Assembly: GCA_041752115.1 (NCBI GenBank)
Contig: JBGSHS010000176.1
Span: 1 to 64,000 of the forward strand
Length of the DNA stretch: 64,000 nucleotides
DNA from: JAJRVM01 sp041752115
GTDB lineage: Bacteria; Planctomycetota; Planctomycetia; Pirellulales; Pirellulaceae
Reading direction: 5' to 3'
The notes beneath the pieces were generated by a model. That model made no database searches. It was not told the DNA's origin and was given only the letters and a program-made list of their open reading frames with translations. The translations under genes and the position numbers were made by a program. This document shows positions 33,591 to 43,200 of the stretch, in pieces (within the stretch, counting starts at the first letter, position 1; each line of letters begins with the position of its first letter).

Positions 33591-34367
33591 GACAGTGGGT
33601 CCTTTCGCGGATCACAAACGAACGAGAACTTGAAATGAAGTAGATGGTTACTGACAGTGGCATCACTGTGAGCCGTGTCACGACACGCCAAGTCCTGACA
33701 CATCTCCGAGTGAATCACATTCTTCAACGTGCTTGCCGATGAATCCTCCCTCTTGGAGACAGGAACTTCAGAGATTCCCGTCGCGTGTAGGACGCGCACC
33801 GCGTGACTCACGCACGCCCGACTCCCATCGCACCAAACTCGCACCTGAACGCACCAACAACCGAACCTGACTCAGACCAACCTAGCCATACGAAACCGAA
33901 ATATAAGGGGAGTCAACATTCATTGCAACAATCACGTGTAGAAAAAAACCTAAACTCAACCGATTCATGGTTCGCGCTGACTTAAGTTCTCATGCGCGCG
34001 CTGCACGCATCAAATGAATCAGATATCTTGCGCAAAACCTTATCCGCGGGCAGCGTTCCGTCTGCAGTCCATGCAACTACCCTTTGCGTGAAGGCGGCGG
34101 ACCGCCGAAGGAGTAGAACTTCGGTAGCAGACTGACGACGTCTGGTCACGCAGAATCGTGACAGAGCAGCTCTTCGTCGCGGCGAAAGAACGCGCGAGGC
34201 ACTCCTGGAAAGGCGTTCTGTCGAGCCAACGGCCCTTGGGACTGCCCATCTGGCACTGAGGAAATAATTCGTGTGGTGGCAAACTCATGCGCAATTTCGC
34301 GAGCGGCTTGCGACAAGTATCACAAACCCCTTCTCGCATGGGATGCGATGCTGACCTGCAGAATGAT
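33591..34367. other. Intergenic region between cytochrome island and fusion gene
   Basis: No convincing gene. A minus-strand frame over 34040-34462 overlaps the next gene and its tail has Cys pairs (CDTC, CMDC) but no heme motif and no ribosome binding site. The part at 33880-34000 is A-rich and may hold the promoter of the octaheme gene, although no clear -35/-10 pair was found. A weak REP-like hairpin lies at 33787-33804. Confidence 0.5.
33787..33804 (+). repeat. Possible REP-like hairpin, variant C
   Basis: GTAG (33787-33790), one base, then ACGCG-CAC-CGCGT (33792-33804). The 5-bp stem is short; listed because the GTAG-hairpin layout matches the better copies. Confidence 0.35.
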
Positions 34368-37073
34368 TCATGAGGCTTTCGGCTGCTGCCGATACAGCTC
34401 CGGATGAATGACATCCGCCATGCGACCTGGGAAAGGCAACCGATCGGCGCCGAGAAATTCAACGATTTTCGGCATCACATCGCCCGGCGACTTGACGAGG
34501 CTTGGGTAATCGCATTCCAATACCTGGATGTGCGGCGAGCTTCTTAGCCATCGCAGAACGTCGTCGCGATGACTGATGAGCCCCCGCATCAACTCGGGGC
34601 GTTCCAGTTGTGCCCCTTGCGTGTTCAGCCGCCGAATCATCGTGGCCTGCGAATCGACAATTTCTTCGATCGGCCGCATCATGAAAATGACTTTGTAATC
34701 GTGATGGGCAGGCAACTTCGCCAGCAGCATGGAAAGGCACTTGATGGCCTTTCGGTCCATGCCTTCGGTGTCCAGCAACTCAGGCCGTTCGGCAATCCGT
34801 TTGATTTCTTCCCACTCGTAATAGCCTCGCGGGTTATCGTCATCGGCCGTTCGTTGTCCATCCGTCATCACTTGCATTCCTCCCGCCTCAAGTATCTGCA
34901 TCATGAGCGAGGTGCCCGATCGAGGCAGGCCGGAAACGAGCACGAAGGTCCTTCCCGACTTCTCTCGCTTCTTGGCTGGCAGAGGCCGTTGCTGATTGAG
35001 GATTTTCGCTCTCTCTTCAGGCAGAGGAATCTCTGGCAGATCAAACAACTGATCGCGTCGTGCCTTCCTGACTCCTTCTTTTCCGCGATCAGGCAGGCTG
35101 AACCTTACCGCCTCCCGTCGATGAAACGCCGCCTTCTCGGACTGTTGGGGCTCCGCCGCATACAGGACTGACAGCCAGCGGTGCGCATGGAGCATGCGTG
35201 GTCGGAACTTCAGGGCCGTTTCGAGTGCGACAACTGCTCGCTCTGCATCGCCGGAGCGAGCGAGAGCCACGCCGAGGTTGAAATGGGCCTCGGGTAATCG
35301 GTAAATGAGCCCCACGGCCGCGAGCGCTGCATCAACAGTCTCTTCATTGCGTCCCGTTCGTCGGTAGACCGTGGAGAGCCCTTGCCAGGCAAAGGCCGCA
35401 TCTTCGTCGGCAGTCAGAGCCAGGCGAAACGCCGCTTCAGCATCAGCAAAACGGCGCAGTCGCAGATAGGTCGTTCCCAGCCGGATATGCAGACGGGGCA
35501 TGTTCTCTTGCTGCAATCCGACATGCTCGAGAACGTGGAGCGCCAACGAAACGTCGCCCAGAGCAAGCCTGATCTCCCCCAACAACATTCGCATCGGAAG
35601 CGGCAGGTCGGCTTCGCCCGGATACGTAGCGAGCACCAGACGCTCGGCCTGCCGATGATATCCACCGGCGTGGTAGGCGTGGGCCAGTACGTTCAGGAAT
35701 CGGGTCTCCCACGACCGGCGACGACACAAGCCTTCCATCAAAGCAATCGCTTTGTCCGGCTGCCGTGTCCAGAGCAGCGAGCGACTCAGGTTGTACTTCG
35801 ACTCGATTTCCGCGTTCTCAGCAGCCTTTTCCCTGTCCTCGCCCGGATCTTCGATGTAGCCCAACGCGACGAACTGCCGCATCAGTTCCTGGGAATCCTG
35901 CTTCTTCAAGGCCGTCCCCGGCGGATGCCGACCACAATCGCCAGAGACCTGTTCCCAACTGGGGATCATTTCGACCTTGCGCGGCTCCTCGTAAATCTCC
36001 ACCAGCGGCCGACCATCCATGTCCTGACCAACCGGCAGCCCCATGGCATGCAGCACTGTCGGCCCGATGTCGATCAATGAGGCACCGTAAACCCGCTCGT
36101 CACGTTTGATGCCCGGTCCCTTGGCCACGAAGATGCCAAACTCACGGTGCCAGGCCGCGGGCCCCGCCGGTTCGCGTGGCGTGGCCGCCGGTCGCAAATG
36201 CCGCGACTGAAAACCGTGGTCAGAACAAAGAACGACCGTCGTATCGGGACCAGCCAACTCCAATAACCGCGCCAGCATCAGATCGTGAAATCGATAGGCA
36301 CCCGTCACAACGTCCTTGTAGAGTTCGAACTGCTCCTCGGATATGTGCGGCATCTTCGGGGGATGAAACGGCATGAAGGCATGGCAGAAGTGGTCGATCG
36401 AATCATAATAGACCGCCGTGAAATCCCATGGTTCCGTCTCCATCAATACGGTCGCCACCGCATGGATCGAGGCGCACTCAGACAGCAGACGCGCAAATAC
36501 CTCGACCAACGGATCGCTCTGCGGATCCAGCCGATCTGCGTGGGGAATAAAAGGAAAAAGATGCTGGTCCGTCAGCTCTTGTGAAAGCACGCGGAACTGT
36601 GACAGGAACGCCGCTCGGTCCTCCGGATAAATGCTACCAGGAGGAACTTGCCAGCCTTTGTTCAGAACGAATTTGGTCCCGTTGAAATGATTGGTGACGA
36701 TGCAGCCGTGAATGGGCTCCGCCGGATGACTGGCCCACCAGCCGACGATGTTGCTTTGGAGCCCGACCTGCGTCAGAATGTTCCAGAGTGCTTTGACTTT
36801 CCGCGAGGTACTGGTATAGGGCCGCACACCTCCGTTGATCGGATCCGGCTCAATAAACCCCAGGATGCCATGCTTCTCGGGCAACATCCCGGTGGCCACA
36901 CTGTTCCACAGCATCGGTGAGAGAATCGGCTCCATCGTCGCCAGATTCGCCATCACCCCTTCGCTGATCAGCTGGTCAAGCGTCGGCATCAATCCCGCGT
37001 CCAGCAGCGGATTGATGTGCTCCCAGTCCGCCGCATCCCAGCCAATCAACAGCAACTTTTGCTTTGACGACAT
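34368..37073 (-). CDS. Phosphodiesterase (AlkP superfamily) - TPR - sulfotransferase fusion
   Basis: 901 residues without a signal peptide. Residues 1-370 are a type I phosphodiesterase/nucleotide-pyrophosphatase domain of the alkaline phosphatase superfamily, with metal ligands in GWDAADW (Asp13), YYDSIDHFCH (Asp224, His228), CSDHGF (Asp285, His286) and WHREFG (His309). Residues about 420-650 are tetratricopeptide repeats (RLHIRLGTTYLRLRRFADAE, EAHFNLGVALARSGDAERAV). Residues about 705-880 form a sulfotransferase domain, with a PAPS phosphate-binding loop GLPRSGTSLMMQI (715 onward) and a second phosphate-binding segment YKVIFMMRPIEEIVDS. The protein would cleave phosphodiester or sulfate esters and transfer sulfate in the cytoplasm; the pairing suggests sulfated-metabolite turnover. 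Substrate unknown. Confidence 0.88.
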   Translation of the reverse strand: MSSKQKLLLIGWDAADWEHINPLLDAGLMPTLDQLISEGVMANLATMEPILSPMLWNSVATGMLPEKHGILGFIEPDPINGGVRPYTSTSRKVKALWNILTQVGLQSNIVGWWASHPAEPIHGCIVTNHFNGTKFVLNKGWQVPPGSIYPEDRAAFLSQFRVLSQELTDQHLFPFIPHADRLDPQSDPLVEVFARLLSECASIHAVATVLMETEPWDFTAVYYDSIDHFCHAFMPFHPPKMPHISEEQFELYKDVVTGAYRFHDLMLARLLELAGPDTTVVLCSDHGFQSRHLRPAATPREPAGPAAWHREFGIFVAKGPGIKRDERVYGASLIDIGPTVLHAMGLPVGQDMDGRPLVEIYEEPRKVEMIPSWEQVSGDCGRHPPGTALKKQDSQELMRQFVALGYIEDPGEDREKAAENAEIESKYNLSRSLLWTRQPDKAIALMEGLCRRRSWETRFLNVLAHAYHAGGYHRQAERLVLATYPGEADLPLPMRMLLGEIRLALGDVSLALHVLEHVGLQQENMPRLHIRLGTTYLRLRRFADAEAAFRLALTADEDAAFAWQGLSTVYRRTGRNEETVDAALAAVGLIYRLPEAHFNLGVALARSGDAERAVVALETALKFRPRMLHAHRWLSVLYAAEPQQSEKAAFHRREAVRFSLPDRGKEGVRKARRDQLFDLPEIPLPEERAKILNQQRPLPAKKREKSGRTFVLVSGLPRSGTSLMMQILEAGGMQVMTDGQRTADDDNPRGYYEWEEIKRIAERPELLDTEGMDRKAIKCLSMLLAKLPAHHDYKVIFMMRPIEEIVDSQATMIRRLNTQGAQLERPELMRGLISHRDDVLRWLRSSPHIQVLECDYPSLVKSPGDVMPKIVEFLGADRLPFPGRMADVIHPELYRQQPKAS

Positions 37074-37136
37074 TCGCTCCCATCCTCATGCTGCGACTCG
37101 GCCCAACAGCTCCGCCCACCGGAACCTCATGAAAGA

Positions 37137-37167
37137 AAGGCCGCGCTCACAGCTGAGTCACGGCCTT
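37137..37167 (-). terminator. Terminator after PEP-CTERM gene
   Basis: On the minus strand AAGGCCG ... CGGCCTT forms a 7-bp stem (37161-37167 with 37137-37143), followed by TTCTTTC. It lies 36 bases past the stop at 37203. Confidence 0.65.
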
Positions 37168-37202
37168 CATTCTCTCAAGCCGATCCAAACTCGGCGAATG
37201 TC

Positions 37203-37937
37203 TCAGTCGCTTTTCCGGCTCTTGAGCCGCTTGCGGCGCCACAACAACAGACCAATACCGCCCGTGGCAAGAAGTCCCAACGAACCCGGTTCAGGAACCG
37301 AGGACATCTGACCCGCATAGACGTTTTCGCCCACATCGCCATAGGCGTAGTCCATGATCGTAAATGCATTGAGGGGTGCGCCGTCCATAATCACGCGCAC
37401 CCAACCGAACTGCTCACCATTGCCTAGGTCGAATTTGAACCCGATGAACCCTTCTGCCGCATCGAGAAACTCATCGTTGCCAAACCCGGTACCCATTGCC
37501 ATCGTCGCGGTAGCCGAGAAATCCCTGTCCGCTCCCGACGCAGTACTCCGGATATACATGCGAGTTGCATCCGTAAGCCGCGCCGCATAGAAGAAACTGT
37601 TCTTCAAGGAGCCGGCAATTTCAACTGGTAGCCCGCCAATTGGATAGCCGTACACATAGGCATACCCCCCGCCACCCGCCGTTCCCTTATGCACAATCAC
37701 CACTTCGCCTAGCCCATCGGGAGCTCCGTCGAGATCGATTCCATAATATGATCGCGAAGCTAAATTCCCCTCCACGTGCACACCGTCAGGCCCCAAGTCG
37801 AAATAGTGTATCGCAGCGTTTGCAGACTCGTGGGAACATAACGCCGTGGCGGCTCCGGCCGCGGCGTATCCGGCCCAACGCGCTGTGCTCAGAAGACTGG
37901 TTTTCCGACGACGGTTTTGCCGAGAATTGGTCGACAT
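37203..37937 (-). CDS. PEP-CTERM sorting-domain protein
   Basis: 244 residues from the ATG at 37937 (GAGGT upstream; the GTG two codons earlier is less likely). A long basic n-region (RQNRRRKTSLLSTARW) precedes the signal-peptide core and cleavage near ANAA. The body is beta-rich and Gly/Tyr-rich (AYVYGYPIGGLPVEIAGSL, GFIGFKFDLGNGEQFGWVRV) and resembles other secreted proteins of this class without a known enzyme motif. The C-terminus is a textbook PEP-CTERM signal: VPEPGSLGLLATGGIGLLLW followed by a basic tail, the target of exosortase/EpsH for surface attachment. No exosortase gene is in the window. A terminator follows. Confidence 0.92.
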   Translation of the reverse strand: MSTNSRQNRRRKTSLLSTARWAGYAAAGAATALCSHESANAAIHYFDLGPDGVHVEGNLASRSYYGIDLDGAPDGLGEVVIVHKGTAGGGGYAYVYGYPIGGLPVEIAGSLKNSFFYAARLTDATRMYIRSTASGADRDFSATATMAMGTGFGNDEFLDAAEGFIGFKFDLGNGEQFGWVRVIMDGAPLNAFTIMDYAYGDVGENVYAGQMSSVPEPGSLGLLATGGIGLLLWRRKRLKSRKSD

Positions 37938-38986
37938 TTTCACTTACCTCTGCCTTTGAATATCCAAGCCACGTGCGACGCGCCGTGTCCGCTGCGAACC
38001 ACGACACAACGTGAAAAGAGTGGGGAATCACTTCGCACAACGAAACCCGACTGCAACCAGGCAGCTGGAATGGCTGACCGCCAAAATGCTCATGCCCCCC
38101 AGCTTACGCGTCCTGCGGCTCCCGCACCACCTGCACAGACCGAATTATCCTCATCTTTTTCCCGCCAGGAATCAAGTAGATGGTCACTATTTTTCCAGAT
38201 TCTCTTGACGTCCCAGAATTCCGCCGCAGTTACAGGTTCCGGCAGAATCGCTAACCATCCGTAAGAGTGGTTCACCAATCCATTGACGTGGCTCCCGCCT
38301 TGTTGAGCGATCCTGATGGGTGGTCTACTAACAGCACACCCGTGGCATGCAACCGCTTCCGCGTTATCGGCCGGTGGCGTTGGCGGTGCAGAGCGCCCCA
38401 ATCAGGCAGGCCCAGTTGTCTTGTTGGCCCAGCAGTCTGGTGCCCGAACCGAGCTGGATCTGGCCACGGATGAGTCGGCGGTCCTGGAGAACATCGGGCT
38501 GACGATCGAGAGCACGCAAGAAGTGAATGCTGCAGTCCTCGAGTACACCCCCACACGACTCTGCATCGCCCTTAACGGCCTTGGCTCCGCCATGCTCCAT
38601 CTCGCCCCGATCACCTCGGTCGCAGGGGGAGCCATGCCCATTCTGGAAGGTGCCGCATACACCGTGACCGTCGATGGAATCCCCGAGAAATACACCGCCA
38701 GCGCCACGTCACTCCGCATCGAACTACTCCTGTCAGGAGAGCACGAAATCGTCGTCGCGAGGGATCCATTATAGGGGTTTCCGTCACGCGTTATTCGCAG
38801 CGGCCACACTCCGGTCATCACATGACTGAGTGCCGGCAATGGCTTAACCGACAACCTGGGAGAACTGGGAAAGAGATTCTCGTAACGCTCCCCGATCGGA
38901 AGTTGTCGAGACGGTATGCCGATGCTGATTGTAGCATCCGTTCGATCCTGCGCAGTGGCTAGATCTCCATCTGAAGGGAGTCACCG
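37938..38986. other. Sparse region with one orphan reading frame
   Basis: Apart from the small frame at 38316-38774, nothing is supported. The stretch 38140-38215 is A/T-richer than the surroundings. No repeat was found. Confidence 0.45.
38316..38774 (+). CDS. Orphan small protein or C-terminal gene remnant
   Basis: 152 residues. The first 30 are low-complexity Ala/Gly and there is no ribosome binding site before the ATG. From residue 33 the sequence looks protein-like and beta-rich: VVLLAQQSGARTELDLATDE, IESTQEVNAAVLEYTP, LNGLGSAMLHLAPI, TVTVDGIPEKY and RIELLLSGEHEIVVARD. This resembles the last beta-sandwich of a larger secreted enzyme (for example polysaccharide-lyase-type C-terminal domains), so it may be a decayed gene whose front has been lost. 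I do not recognise the family. Confidence 0.4.
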   Translation: MGGLLTAHPWHATASALSAGGVGGAERPNQAGPVVLLAQQSGARTELDLATDESAVLENIGLTIESTQEVNAAVLEYTPTRLCIALNGLGSAMLHLAPITSVAGGAMPILEGAAYTVTVDGIPEKYTASATSLRIELLLSGEHEIVVARDPL

Positions 38987-40117
38987 ATGGGAATTACATA
39001 TCGTCTGGCTGTGGCAGTCACGTTGGGAGCGACTATTGTGGCGTCCGCTCATGCCAACGATGAGAATGCGACCAAGGAGGGTCTATGGGCCTCCAACGTC
39101 TCTTACGGCGTGATGGGTACCTGCCGCGGAGGCAACGCTTCCGACATCGACGGCTGCCACGATTGCGGGAACACCTGTGGTTCGTGCGGCCAGGAGCCCT
39201 GTTGCTGTTCGCCCCTCTGGCAGCATCGAACGGGCGTGTTCGCTGAGCTGCTATTCTTGCGTCCTGGCAACGTGGATGTGGTCTACGTTCAGGAGCAAAC
39301 GAGTTTTGATCCGGCACTGGCCTCGCCCACCGGGCCGGTCGGTCGAGCGAACATCGACGATGGCACCGGGCTGCGCATCGGTCTCGCCTGGGCCCTCGAT
39401 GACTGCGCGAGTATTGCGGCGACCTACACGTGGTTCGAGAGCGACACCGAGGACGAGATTACCGCCACACCGGGTAACGTACTGAATTTGATCGTCGCGC
39501 ACCCGAGTGTTGCCACGTCGGGGGCGACAAGTCTGGCGGCACGCGCTGCCTACGATATCGACTTCCAGCGAATTGACCTGGATTATCGAAGTCTGCTGTG
39601 GGGGACCTGTAATTCGGCCATTAATTACCGCGCAGGCCTCCGCTACGCCCATTTGTCGCAGGACTTTCTGGCCGCGCAAGAAGTTTTTTCTGCAGCCGGC
39701 CTGACAACGGTCGACACCCAAATCAACTTTGATGGATTCGGCATCGGTTTTGGCCTCGACGGCATGAAACGGCGTGCCGGGACCGGACTGCTCTTGTATG
39801 CGAAAGGGGACGTCAGCTTTCTGGGTGGGGAGTTCCAGGCAGACTATCGGCAGACGAACCAGTTTGGCGGGGCCGCTGTCATCGGTAACAACTTCGCCGA
39901 CTATCGTCTCTTGACGATCCTGGACGCCGAGCTGGGGCTTGGCTGGGAATCGAGCGGGGGTGGACTGCGAGTCACGGGTGGTTACGCTCTGTCAGGATGG
40001 TTCAACACGCTCTCGACAGGATCTTACATTACGGGCGTGCGTGCCGGATCGTACGACGACCTCAGCGAAACCCTCACCTTTGATGGATTGGTGACGCGCG
40101 TCGAGTTGCGCTACTGA
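38987..40117 (+). CDS. Lpg1974-family (BBP7-like) outer-membrane barrel
   Basis: 376 residues, with a GGGAG ribosome binding site and a signal peptide to residue 23 (ASAHA). Residues about 57-75 are Cys-rich (CHDCGNTCGSCGQEPCCC) but contain no CxxCH, so this is not a heme protein. The rest is a beta barrel of the family that includes the Legionella pore Lpg1974: GVFAELLFLRPGNVDVVYV, GLRIGLAWALDDCASIAATY, IDFQRIDLDYRSLLWGTCNS, INYRAGLRYAHLSQDF and a final strand FDGLVTRVELRY ending in Tyr, as outer-membrane barrels do. Planctomycetes encode many such proteins, thought to be porins. A stem-loop follows the stop. Confidence 0.88.
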   Translation: MGITYRLAVAVTLGATIVASAHANDENATKEGLWASNVSYGVMGTCRGGNASDIDGCHDCGNTCGSCGQEPCCCSPLWQHRTGVFAELLFLRPGNVDVVYVQEQTSFDPALASPTGPVGRANIDDGTGLRIGLAWALDDCASIAATYTWFESDTEDEITATPGNVLNLIVAHPSVATSGATSLAARAAYDIDFQRIDLDYRSLLWGTCNSAINYRAGLRYAHLSQDFLAAQEVFSAAGLTTVDTQINFDGFGIGFGLDGMKRRAGTGLLLYAKGDVSFLGGEFQADYRQTNQFGGAAVIGNNFADYRLLTILDAELGLGWESSGGGLRVTGGYALSGWFNTLSTGSYITGVRAGSYDDLSETLTFDGLVTRVELRY

Positions 40118-40167
40118 AGCCCGCTGCGGGACCCGGTCCAGGCAACGGCAGCAAGATACGGTTTTCA

Positions 40168-40208
40168 GAGCCCTGGCCGCGGCCTGTGCAGCGGCAGCCA
40201 GGGCTCTG
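40168..40208 (+). terminator. 11-bp stem-loop after the barrel gene
   Basis: AGAGCCCTGGC (40168-40178) pairs perfectly with GCCAGGGCTCT (40198-40208). It lies between the convergent barrel and giant-protein genes and could end transcription from both sides; there is no T tract. Confidence 0.6.
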
Positions 40209-40250
40209 TGCTGTGATGGGCGTCGACCACCATCGTCTGGTCCCCGCAAG

Positions 40251-43200
40251 TCACCAGGACAGCGTGGACCAGTGGTCGCTGACATCCTCCCCCAGCAGCG
40301 CGAGGAGTTCTTCCCAATCAGGCGACTGCGTCCAATGATGGTCCTTGCGATTCGGCTGCCTGTCCTCTCCCCAAACCAGGCTGGGAAGAACCGCCATGGA
40401 GCCGTCTTGTCCTGGCGACGAGGCGAACAGCGCACGGACGGCGGTTCGAGTGATCGACCGGTCCGGGGCGGGTTCCAACGCGTTTACCGGCCGACCGGCT
40501 GCAACGCCAACCTGGAGCATCGAAGGATTTACCTCGGCAGCCGATTCCACGGATTCCCCTTCCGCGGCACTGAACGACTGATTGAGGTAGTCGATGATCA
40601 TGAGTACGTCGATAGGCGAAATGCGGCGATCGTTCGACACATCGCAGTAGGGCGCCTCCTCGCGGTACTGGACCAGGAGGTCCGGAACGGCATGGGTGCC
40701 GATCGAGTTGAGTCGATCGATCACGAGCAGCGCATCAATCGGCGAAATCCTCCCATCGCCATTAACATCCCTCGCCATGGCCGCATTGTGCAAGCTGAGG
40801 AGATGCCCATCGTTCGCACTGTGATCCCCCACGACCGGCGGATCGAAGTTGCCGAAAATTGGCAGTGCATACCGATCTCCGAAATGGGCAAACAGATCGT
40901 TCCCGAGCGGGTCCGGACTGTAAGGATCGAACAATGACGAGGCAGGCGTCGCCCCCCCTGGAGGCACTCGGTCTGAAATCAGGAAGTGCCACTCCGCCTT
41001 GCCTTCGCCGATCTTCTGATCGCTGCCGGCGACCCAGAAGCCAAGGTCATCAACGCCGTCGAGATTGAGGTCGCCCACGACCGGCCGTTCGACGAAATCG
41101 GGAAGGCCGAAGCTGATGGAATCGTCGACAACACCGTCTCGGTTCCAATCGATGAAGAAGATATCCTGTCCAGCATCGAATACGATCAGGTCGTCCTGGC
41201 CATCGCCATTGACATCGCCCACCACCGGTATGCCACGCATGGAGGTGGCAATCGTCGTATCGACGTGGACATTGATAATGTTGTCACCGTTCGTATCCAG
41301 GTACCATCGATCTCCACGAAACAGACCGATTTCATCACCTGGGTGTGCGGGATCGAAGTCGCCGGCGACAGGCAGAGCGCTCGTGGTCAGCCCCACGACG
41401 GAGGAATAGAAGTCGGCAACTCCGTTATGATCAAAGTCCAGCAGAAAGCGATAGCGGCCGGTCAGCGGATCGAAACCAAAGGCGCCGAGCTTGTCGAATC
41501 CAGAAGCCTGCAGGGCATTCGCGGCCGAGAAGTTACCGGCGAAGTAAGCATCCGACTCGACACCAAAGCGGAAGACGAGATCCCGGTTCGTCGCATCTCC
41601 ATCTCCTTGCGGATCGTAGATGAGATTGCCGTTGATGTCGACGTAGACGCGCGTGGAAGCCGTCACGCCAATCTCCGGACGGCTATCGACGGTGAAGCGG
41701 GCGACGAAATCACCTCCCGACACGCCGTCACCCGAGGGGAACTGCGGATTCTCCAACGGTTGGACCGCATTCGTTTCGCCGTCCAACTGGTTGTCGGCCG
41801 GATCCGTCAACTGGTCGGCCATCGAGAGTGTATAGCGATCGTCGGGCAATGGTTCGAAGAACCGCAATTCGATCGTCGCTGTGGCTGGACTTCCGACCAC
41901 CGGAGCGTGATTGGTCACGATCACGTCGGACACGGCAATCGGGCCGGTGTGATCGCCTACCAGCAGATAGTGTCCCGGCTGTGCGGCGATGAGCGAATTG
42001 AGCGCAGGGTACAGGTCACCGGGAGCGCGCGGCGGCGGGTCGGTCACGGCAATTGTCAGACTCGTAATGGGAGGAGTCGGCCCGTCGACGTGCGGCTTCG
42101 GATCGAACAAGTCATAGCTCTCCCCCGTCACGTTCACCGAGTCAATGATCGGTCCGGCCAGGTCGACTTCGACGATATTCAAGTCGTACATATTGATGGC
42201 GTTCTGAGCGCCGTAGACGCGGAGGAAATAGCGCCGATTCTCCAGCATGCTAATCGCCAGAGACTCATCGTCGTTGAGGGAATTGGCACTGCCGATGAGC
42301 GACCCGAGAGCGTTATATACTTCGACATCCAGGTTGCCGTCATTGGGCAGCCCGGCTCGTCCGTTGGGTAATGTAACGATTCGTTCGAAGAGGACGTCGA
42401 ATCGGAACGTGCCCGTCTTCGCTGGCATAAACTCGTACCAGTCTTCATCCCCAGGAACGGCCCCAAACGGCGCCGGCAATACGATACTCCCGGGCGTGAT
42501 GCTGAGGTCCGAGAGAAACACGGGCGTAATGCCGAGGTGAGTCGCCACGACCCGCGCATCATTCAGCTCGTGGGGGTCCGGCTTGAAAACAAACAGCCTG
42601 CCGAGACCGTCACTCCCTGTTCCACCTGTGGCCGAGTTCAAAGGAGTGATCGTAGTCTTCTCGATCCCTTCGTAGCCGATCGGTCCGAGAGGTCCGACAG
42701 ATATGACCCCGCTTTGCCCGTCGAAAGCCTCGCTCGCGACCACCAGGTCACCGAGCCCGTCATCATTGACGATGAGCCGATCCGCGGCGTTATCTGGACC
42801 TCCATCCACGTACACACTCAGGCTCTGCTGCGGTGTCGCCACGAGTCCGTCCGCCTGATTGATACGGATGATGTCGGCCGCCAATCCGGCGTCGACCACC
42901 AGCGACTCCACGGTATCCACCGTATCCAATCGCGTCGTCCCGTTCACGTCGATCGTCAGGTTCGTCGCCGTGTCCTGACTGATGCTGATCAGGTCAGGCA
43001 GCGAAGTCCCGCGCACCACCACCGTATCGAGACCTTCTCCGCCGATGAGCGAATTATCCCCTCCGCCTGCTTCCAGCAGGTCATCGCCAAGACCCCCGTC
43101 TAATACGTCATCGCCGCCACCACCGATCAATACGTCGTGGCCAGAATCGCCCAACAGAGTGACGCCTGTCACCAGTTCGGAAGACGCATCCAACAGATCG

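Noticed and set aside
34040..34462. 140-residue minus-strand frame with CDTC and CMDC
   Set aside because: Overlaps the end of the fusion gene in another frame, has no CxxCH and no ribosome binding site; not counted as a cytochrome remnant.
39155..39215. Cys-rich segment of the Lpg1974-type barrel as a possible heme site
   Set aside because: It has many Cys and one His but no CxxCH; more likely disulfide or metal binding.
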